From Deinococcus phoenicis (GTDB taxonomy: Bacteria; Deinococcota; Deinococci; Deinococcales; Deinococcaceae), in NCBI RefSeq assembly GCF_000599865.1, contig NZ_JHAC01000042.1, positions 1 through 64,000 on the forward strand: DNA of 64,000 bases. Reading direction: 5' to 3'. This document shows positions 60,716-64,000 of the stretch, piece by piece. The first letter of the stretch is position 1, and every line of letters begins with the position of its first letter. The notes beneath the pieces are model-generated. The model made no database searches, had not been told where the DNA came from, and saw only the letters and a list, made by a program, of their open reading frames with translations. The translations under genes and the position numbers were made by a program.

Positions 60716-61618
60716 TCAGCGGCGGGTGATCTGCACCTCGAAGCGGCTGCCCTTCTGCTTCACTTCCAGCGTGGCGCGGCGGCCTCCCTGGCGGAACTCG
60801 CCCCGGAGATGGTTGCCGTTCTGACGGGCCGAAACCTGGGTGTAGCCCTCGGCCCGCAGGCGGCCTGCGTACTCGGCATACACGCTTTCCAGGCTGCTGC
60901 GGCGCTCGAAGCTGGTCTGCCAGTCGCGGCCCTGCCAGTCGCCGCTGGTCCAGACCGGAGCGGGGCGGACGGGCTGAATGGGCGCGGGGCGCACCGGCGC
61001 GGGCTGGCTGGGCGCGGGCTGCACGGTGACGGACTGCGCGCTGGCCGTGCGGCCTGCCACGTTGTAATACGCCGTGTCACTGACCCAGCTTCCCTGATCC
61101 ACCGGGTTGACCACGATGCTCAGCGCCTGCGCCAGCCGCTCCTGGCCCTGCACGTTCACGGTGGCGAAGCTGTTCTGCTGCGTCTTGAAGGTGGCGATCT
61201 GGTCCAGGTTCAGCGGGGTGCGGCTCGCCAGGGCCAGCACCTTGTTCAGGCCGTAAGGCGCGGCGATATCGAAGGTGAAGGGGTCACCGGACGCGGGAAA
61301 GGCGCGGGTGGTGTTCGCCTTCTGGAAGTTCGCGCCGCCCTGGTAGCGGTTGGGCAGGATCAGGTCCACCCGGCCCTGCGGGTCCACGTTGAACAGGTAG
61401 ACGTAGGCGTCCTGGTTCACGCTGGTGTAGAGGCGGATGCGCTCGCCGGGCGCGTAGCTGGGCACCTGCTGCCCGCTGCCCCGGTCGGTCCAGACCTTGA
61501 CGTTCAGGCTGCTCTGAACGGGGTTCACGATGATGCTCTGCGCGCTGATGACGGGGGCGGCCCCCGCCGTGCCGATCAGGAGGGCGCTCAGGGCCGTAAC
61601 AGAGAGGAAGGCTTTCAT
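60716..61618 (-). CDS. DUF4384-domain secreted protein
   Basis: 300 residues. A signal peptide (1-20) is followed by [64 protein letters not shown], the DUF4384 core common in Deinococcus envelope proteins. A Pro/Ala/Val repeat (about 195-222) links it to a C-terminal beta domain ([21 protein letters not shown]). Probably a periplasmic or surface binding protein. GAGG lies close before the ATG. Confidence 0.85.
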   Translation of the reverse strand: MKAFLSVTALSALLIGTAGAAPVISAQSIIVNPVQSSLNVKVWTDRGSGQQVPSYAPGERIRLYTSVNQDAYVYLFNVDPQGRVDLILPNRYQGGANFQKANTTRAFPASGDPFTFDIAAPYGLNKVLALASRTPLNLDQIATFKTQQNSFATVNVQGQERLAQALSIVVNPVDQGSWVSDTAYYNVAGRTASAQSVTVQPAPSQPAPVRPAPIQPVRPAPVWTSGDWQGRDWQTSFERRSSLESVYAEYAGRLRAEGYTQVSARQNGNHLRGEFRQGGRRATLEVKQKGSRFEVQITRR

Positions 61619-61763
61619 GGCCTCACTGTGCCTGGGCCAGATGACCCCAGCCTGACCCCTTCTTCAGAAGCGGTGGTGGCCCCCTCACGGCGATTTCATG
61701 TCTGCGGCCCGGGCCAGAGACTTCCCCGCGCGGCCGAACCCGGTTGCTGCCCACCCCGTCAGC

Positions 61764-61793
61764 TTGAGGTGACCCCCGCATCCACACTAGATT
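61764..61793 (+). promoter_or_regulatory. Promoter of the molybdopterin-fold/kinase operon
   Basis: TTGAGG (61764-61769), 18 bases, TAGATT (61788-61793), then the GTG start 5 bases on: a leaderless message. Confidence 0.6.
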
Positions 61794-61798
61794 GGGGT

Positions 61799-62350
61799 GT
61801 GCGCCCACAAGTCCGTGCCCTGCTGCCTCTGCTGTTTCTCGCGTCCGGCCTGGCCCTGGGGGCGCAGGACGGCGCGGGAAAGCCCGGAAAGCTCACGCCC
61901 TTTCCCTACAGCCACCTGGCGCGTCCCCTTCCCCCCCTGAAGCCCGGGGAACAGGTGCTGCTGACCCTGGAGGGCCGGGGCCGGACGCAGGTCTTCACGC
62001 GCGCGCAGCTCCTGGCCCTGCCGACCGTGCGCTACGCGACCGAACACGCGCAGCTGCACCGCACCTTCACCTATGAAGGCGTGCCCCTGCGGGACCTGGC
62101 GGTGCGGGGCGGCTTCGCCGGGCAGGACCTGCGCCTGTATGCCACCAACGGTTTCGTGACCACCATCCGCGCGCGGGACTACATGCAGGCGCCCATCATG
62201 CTCGCGCACACCGCCGATGGCCGCCCGATTCCGGTGCTGGAAAAAGGCCCGCTGGCCGTGGTGTTGCCGCCCGATCCGCAGCGTTTTCCCGCCCGGCTCT
62301 ACGGGGCGGCCTGGGTGTGGTTCGTCGAGCGGATAACGCCCGCGCCGTGA
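61799..62350 (+). CDS. Molybdopterin-fold periplasmic protein lacking the Mo cysteine
   Basis: 183 residues with a signal peptide ([23 protein letters not shown]). The fold of the sulfite-oxidase Moco domain is recognisable: [69 protein letters not shown]. The position that carries the Mo-ligating Cys in active members has YATEH here, and the protein has no Cys. A substrate-binding or sensor role is more likely than redox catalysis. It overlaps the kinase gene by 4 bases. Confidence 0.82.
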   Translation: MRPQVRALLPLLFLASGLALGAQDGAGKPGKLTPFPYSHLARPLPPLKPGEQVLLTLEGRGRTQVFTRAQLLALPTVRYATEHAQLHRTFTYEGVPLRDLAVRGGFAGQDLRLYATNGFVTTIRARDYMQAPIMLAHTADGRPIPVLEKGPLAVVLPPDPQRFPARLYGAAWVWFVERITPAP

Positions 62351-63612
62351 CGCCGGCCTTCCCGGACGCGCGCCCCGTTCACCGCGTCTCTCCGGCTGTG
62401 GGGGTGCGGGAAGTGATTCTCGCGGCCCTGCCCGCCCTGCTGACGGTGGCGCTGCTGCTGCTCGCCACGCAGCCCGCCTACCGGACGCTGATCGAGAACG
62501 GGAACGGCTGGACGCCCTACGCCTATCAGGGCCTCACCCAGGACGTGCAGTCCTATCAGGTGGCCCGCCTGGACCCGGCCCTGAGCGCGGCCGAGCGGCA
62601 GATGCGCCGCGAGGTGGCCCTCTCCAGCGCCGGCAATCCAGCCCAGTTCACGATGCTGGCGGCCGTGGAGGCGCGCGGTGACGCCCGGCTGGAGCGCGTG
62701 GCGGCGCTGCTGCGCCGGGACACGCCCACCAGCGTCGCGGCGGCGTCCCGCGAGGCCATCCGGCTGACCGCCCAGGCGGGCGACCTCGCCAACGAGACGA
62801 AGGTGCAGTACGTGCAGGCGCTGGAGGCGATGCGCCGCGCCTTGATCGCCACCGCGCTCGCCACCGGCATCCTGAGCATGCTGCTGACAGTGCGGGCATT
62901 GCTGCTGTGGCGCACGGAACGCGAACGCCGTGCCCGCCGCGAGGCCCGCCAGCGCGAGGCCCTGAGCCTGGCGAGCCATGAGCTGCGCCGCCCCCTCCAG
63001 TCCCTGCTGCTCGCCAGCGACCTGCTGCGCCACGCCGACACGCCCGAGCAGCGCCAGCACCTGCTGGGCCTGATCGAGGACAGCGCCACGCAGCTCGCCA
63101 GCCGCGCCGACCTGACGCGGCTGCAAGACCTGTATCTCGACGTGACCCTGCGGCTGTCCCGCCCCGACCTGCGCGTGCTGGTGCAGCGGGTCGCCGGGGG
63201 GCGCGTCACGGCCCGGGTGCCGGGGTCGCCTGTCCCCTGGGCGGTGGACGCCGACCGCCTGCGGCAGATTCTCGAGAACCTGGTCGAGAACGCGGTGAAG
63301 TACACCTCCGGCCCGGTCGAGCTGACCCTGGATATGCCGGGCGGCCAGCCCGAGATCACGGTCCGGGACCACGGCCCCGGCATGCCCGCCGAGCTGCGCG
63401 AACGGGCCTTCCTGCCCTACGAGCGCGGCCCGCGCGGCCTGACCGAGGGCCAGGGCCTCGGCCTGTCGCTGGTGCGCCGCTATGCCCGCGCGCACGGCGG
63501 CGACGTGACGCTGGAAGACGCCCCAGGCGGCGGCACGCTGGTCCGCCTGACGCTGGGCGAGCCTCCCCTGGTGGAGCAGGCCGGTCAGGCCAGGGTCAGG
63601 CGCGGAGGCTGA
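62347..63612 (+). CDS. Sensor histidine kinase
   Basis: 421 residues: TM1 at about 22-40, a periplasmic domain (41-165) rich in helices, TM2 at about 166-187, HisKA with His211 in [21 protein letters not shown], and an ATPase with N-box [13 protein letters not shown]1 RDHGPGMP and G2 [16 protein letters not shown]. The GTG start overlaps the stop of the molybdopterin-fold gene (GTGA). No response regulator is adjacent, at least up to the window edge. The preceding periplasmic protein is the obvious candidate input partner. Confidence 0.92.
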   Translation: MTPAFPDARPVHRVSPAVGVREVILAALPALLTVALLLLATQPAYRTLIENGNGWTPYAYQGLTQDVQSYQVARLDPALSAAERQMRREVALSSAGNPAQFTMLAAVEARGDARLERVAALLRRDTPTSVAAASREAIRLTAQAGDLANETKVQYVQALEAMRRALIATALATGILSMLLTVRALLLWRTERERRARREARQREALSLASHELRRPLQSLLLASDLLRHADTPEQRQHLLGLIEDSATQLASRADLTRLQDLYLDVTLRLSRPDLRVLVQRVAGGRVTARVPGSPVPWAVDADRLRQILENLVENAVKYTSGPVELTLDMPGGQPEITVRDHGPGMPAELRERAFLPYERGPRGLTEGQGLGLSLVRRYARAHGGDVTLEDAPGGGTLVRLTLGEPPLVEQAGQARVRRGG

Positions 63613-63657
63613 AGCCTGTTCGGCCGGCGCGCCGGGCCACCGGGCAGCGTCACGGGG

Positions 63658-64000
63658 TTACTGGGCCGGGGTAGCGAACACCTGGGTCCAGTAGCGCCCA
63701 TACGGGCTGTCCGGGCGGTTGACATAGGCCACCCCCAGCCGCGTGAAATCGCCCATGATGTTCCGGCAGTGACCGGGGCTGCGCAGCCAGCCCCGCACGA
63801 CCTCCTCGGGCGTCTCCTGGCCTGCGGCGATGTTCTCCGCGCTGGCCCGGACGCGCAGGCCGGTCGCCTGCACGCGCTGCGCCGGGGTGCTGCCGTCCAG
63901 GGCGCTCCTGTGGTCGAAGTACCCGTTCAGGGCCATGCCCGCCGACTGGGCCAGCGCCGCCACCTCCAGCTGAGGGTCGCGGGCCAGAGGGGGGAGGGCC
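63658..64000 (-). CDS. CAP/SCP-domain protein, 5' end outside window
   Basis: At least 113 C-terminal residues of a CAP (Cys-rich secretory/SCP-like) domain. [63 protein letters not shown] contain the conserved His, Glu and second His of the family's cavity. The frame stays open to the window edge, so the signal peptide and start lie beyond it. Usually secreted. A palindrome CCGGCGCGCCGG lies between it and the kinase gene. Confidence 0.88.
   Translation of the reverse strand, partial: ALPPLARDPQLEVAALAQSAGMALNGYFDHRSALDGSTPAQRVQATGLRVRASAENIAAGQETPEEVVRGWLRSPGHCRNIMGDFTRLGVAYVNRPDSPYGRYWTQVFATPAQ

Noticed and set aside
63624..63635. Palindrome CCGGCGCGCCGG after the kinase gene
   Set aside because: A 12-base GC palindrome is expected often by chance at this GC content and has no T-run.

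Overview
The window is chromosomal DNA of a very GC-rich bacterium. Gene content and protein sequences point to the genus Deinococcus: a homodimeric glycyl-tRNA synthetase, HemQ, a Deinococcus-type Mug glycosylase, an M1 peptidase with an altered substrate-binding loop, a DUF4384 protein, and many genes whose start codon lies 5-9 nt after a TANNNT -10 hexamer, as expected for leaderless mRNAs. The species assignment is inference. I see no rRNA, tRNA, CRISPR array, prophage or intact transposon. The region is mostly housekeeping, with small non-coding repeats at gene junctions.

Layout. 1-1.1 kb: rplM-rpsI. 1.2-5.0 kb: aroC-aroK-aroB-aroQ plus a lipoprotein gene. 5.1-11.0 kb: the type IV pilus alignment cluster pilM-N-O-(PilP-like)-Q, giving a pil-aro neighbourhood like the pilMNOPQ-aroKB one of gammaproteobacteria. 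11-14 kb: a lipoprotein and a possible Cys/His/Asp protein, divergent from each other, then murF. 14-16 kb: Asp23-like and FakA-like (DAK) genes. 16-18.6 kb: a MarR regulator and DHA2-type MFS exporter. 18.7-24 kb: leucyl aminopeptidase, a ParB-like protein, a molybdopterin-domain protein, mug and two exported or membrane proteins. 24-28.7 kb: glyQS, a DUF697 protein and cysS. 28.8-33.2 kb: AI-2E-family permease, glyoxalase, acetoacetate-decarboxylase-like, zinc-ribbon, aldo/keto reductase and hemQ. 33-37.5 kb: a LiaFSR-like histidine kinase, DUF4097, LuxR-type regulator and membrane protein operon. 37.6-43 kb: a hydrolase pseudogene, BON-LysM protein, M1 peptidase, Nudix protein, thioesterase, rbfA and a LysM-phosphodiester glycosidase. 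43-48 kb: LysR regulator, two nucleoside-type ABC permeases and ndk. 48-52.3 kb: 2H phosphoesterase-sufR-mrp and a flavin monooxygenase. 52.4-55 kb: rpmH-rnpA-yidD-yidC. 55-60 kb: an alpha/alpha-barrel protein, a C39-TPR protein and E1 alpha/beta of a 2-oxoacid dehydrogenase. 60-64 kb: two secreted proteins, a Cys-less molybdopterin-fold protein overlapping a histidine kinase gene, and the end of a CAP-domain gene.

The most notable signals are regulatory. Two aminoacyl-tRNA synthetase genes about 3 kb apart appear to be controlled by different attenuators. glyQS has a T-box riboswitch with an intact T-box core and terminator. cysS has a 10-codon leader ORF with tandem Cys codons (TGT TGC) upstream of a strong intrinsic terminator, the arrangement of ribosome-mediated attenuation. 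Other points of interest are a short leaderless ORF overlapping the rbfA start, a 170-bp element with inverted termini, and palindromic repeats that abut or form the stop codons of convergent genes.
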